From RGIG8767 sp045531685 (GTDB taxonomy: Bacteria; Bacillota; Clostridia; Lachnospirales; Lachnospiraceae), in contig JAZSEL010000045.1 in the NCBI GenBank assembly GCA_045531685.1, positions 1 through 30,627 of the forward strand: a DNA stretch of 30,627 nucleotides. Direction: 5' to 3'. The notes below the pieces were generated by a model that was not told the origin of the DNA, made no database searches, and saw nothing but the letters and a program-made list of their open reading frames with translations. How positions within the stretch are numbered: position 1 is the stretch's first letter; each line of letters starts with the position of its first letter. Both the position numbers and the translations under genes were made by a program. Positions 30,514 through 30,627 of the stretch are shown here, one piece after another.

Positions 30514-30627
30514 TTACAGCTTGCAAGGACCGTCCCCGATATCTACCAGATAGAACGATGCTTCTTTTCCCACACGTTCTTTATAAGCTTTTCCCAGCTT
30601 ATCTTTAAATTCCTCCACCGCATCATT
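30514..30627 (-). CDS. galK: galactokinase, C-terminal end only
   Basis: The last 37 codons of a gene that enters from the right edge. The peptide ends VGKEASFYLVDIGDGPCKL, which matches the typical end of galactokinases (GKAYxERxG, FYxxxIGDG and a two- or three-residue tail). GalK phosphorylates galactose at C1 in the Leloir pathway. The catalytic region is outside the window, so the call rests only on this C-terminal pattern. No clear terminator follows before the promoter at 30455-30483. Confidence 0.7.
   Translation of the reverse strand, partial: NDAVEEFKDKLGKAYKERVGKEASFYLVDIGDGPCKL

Noticed and set aside
1..30627. CRISPR array, insertion sequence, integrase or prophage
   Set aside because: No regularly spaced direct repeats, transposase or integrase frames, or terminal inverted repeats were seen on either strand.

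Overview
The window looks like a chromosomal segment of a low-to-moderate GC Firmicute of class Clostridia, most likely a Lachnospiraceae-type gut anaerobe. The reasons are a PolC-type replicase with a built-in exonuclease, a rubrerythrin, flavodoxin-type IspG, YlxR/YlxQ between nusA and infB, strong AGGAGG-type ribosome sites and sigma-A promoters. The family assignment is inference from gene order and protein style, not from a database search. Every protein gene is on the minus strand; the only plus-strand gene is a tRNA-Glu(CUC). Transcription therefore runs from the right end to the left end.

Read in the direction of transcription: the end of a galactokinase gene (30514-30627); a surface polysaccharide deacetylase and a bactofilin (28745-30419) directly upstream of the growth block pyrH-frr-uppS-cdsA-dxr-rseP (23467-28689), which closes with a strong terminator; an accessory insert of a PP2C phosphatase, a membrane-anchored Ser/Thr kinase, a PIN-toxin remnant and its small partner (20503-23141); then ispG-polC and a folate pair, fchA-folD (13271-20500); rubrerythrin; a small hypothetical gene; the tRNA; a second accessory insert with an autoregulated XRE/membrane operon and a LacI-sensor diguanylate cyclase (7188-11770); and finally the translation block rimP-nusA-ylxR-ylxQ-infB-rbfA-nrnA-truB (1-6967).

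The housekeeping genes are the familiar Firmicute supercluster (pyrH to polC, then rimP to truB), here split by two accessory inserts. The growth block makes UMP kinase, ribosome recycling factor, undecaprenyl and isoprenoid precursors, CDP-diacylglycerol and the RseP protease. The translation block makes ribosome maturation factors, NusA, IF2 and a tRNA pseudouridine synthase.

The items most worth following up are: (1) a FolD whose cyclohydrolase lysine and glutamine are replaced, next to an FchA-type cyclohydrolase that could supply the missing step; (2) a promoter, terminator-like hairpin and leader ahead of rimP-nusA, whose hairpin arms recur almost exactly between frr and uppS with a changed base pair that keeps the stem; (3) a set of unrelated long hairpins without a good U-tract at junctions inside the housekeeping operons; (4) a four-gene XRE-controlled membrane operon with a perfect 18-bp operator; (5) a kinase/phosphatase pair ending exactly where a PIN toxin has lost its N-terminal half. 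I saw no CRISPR array, insertion sequence or prophage.
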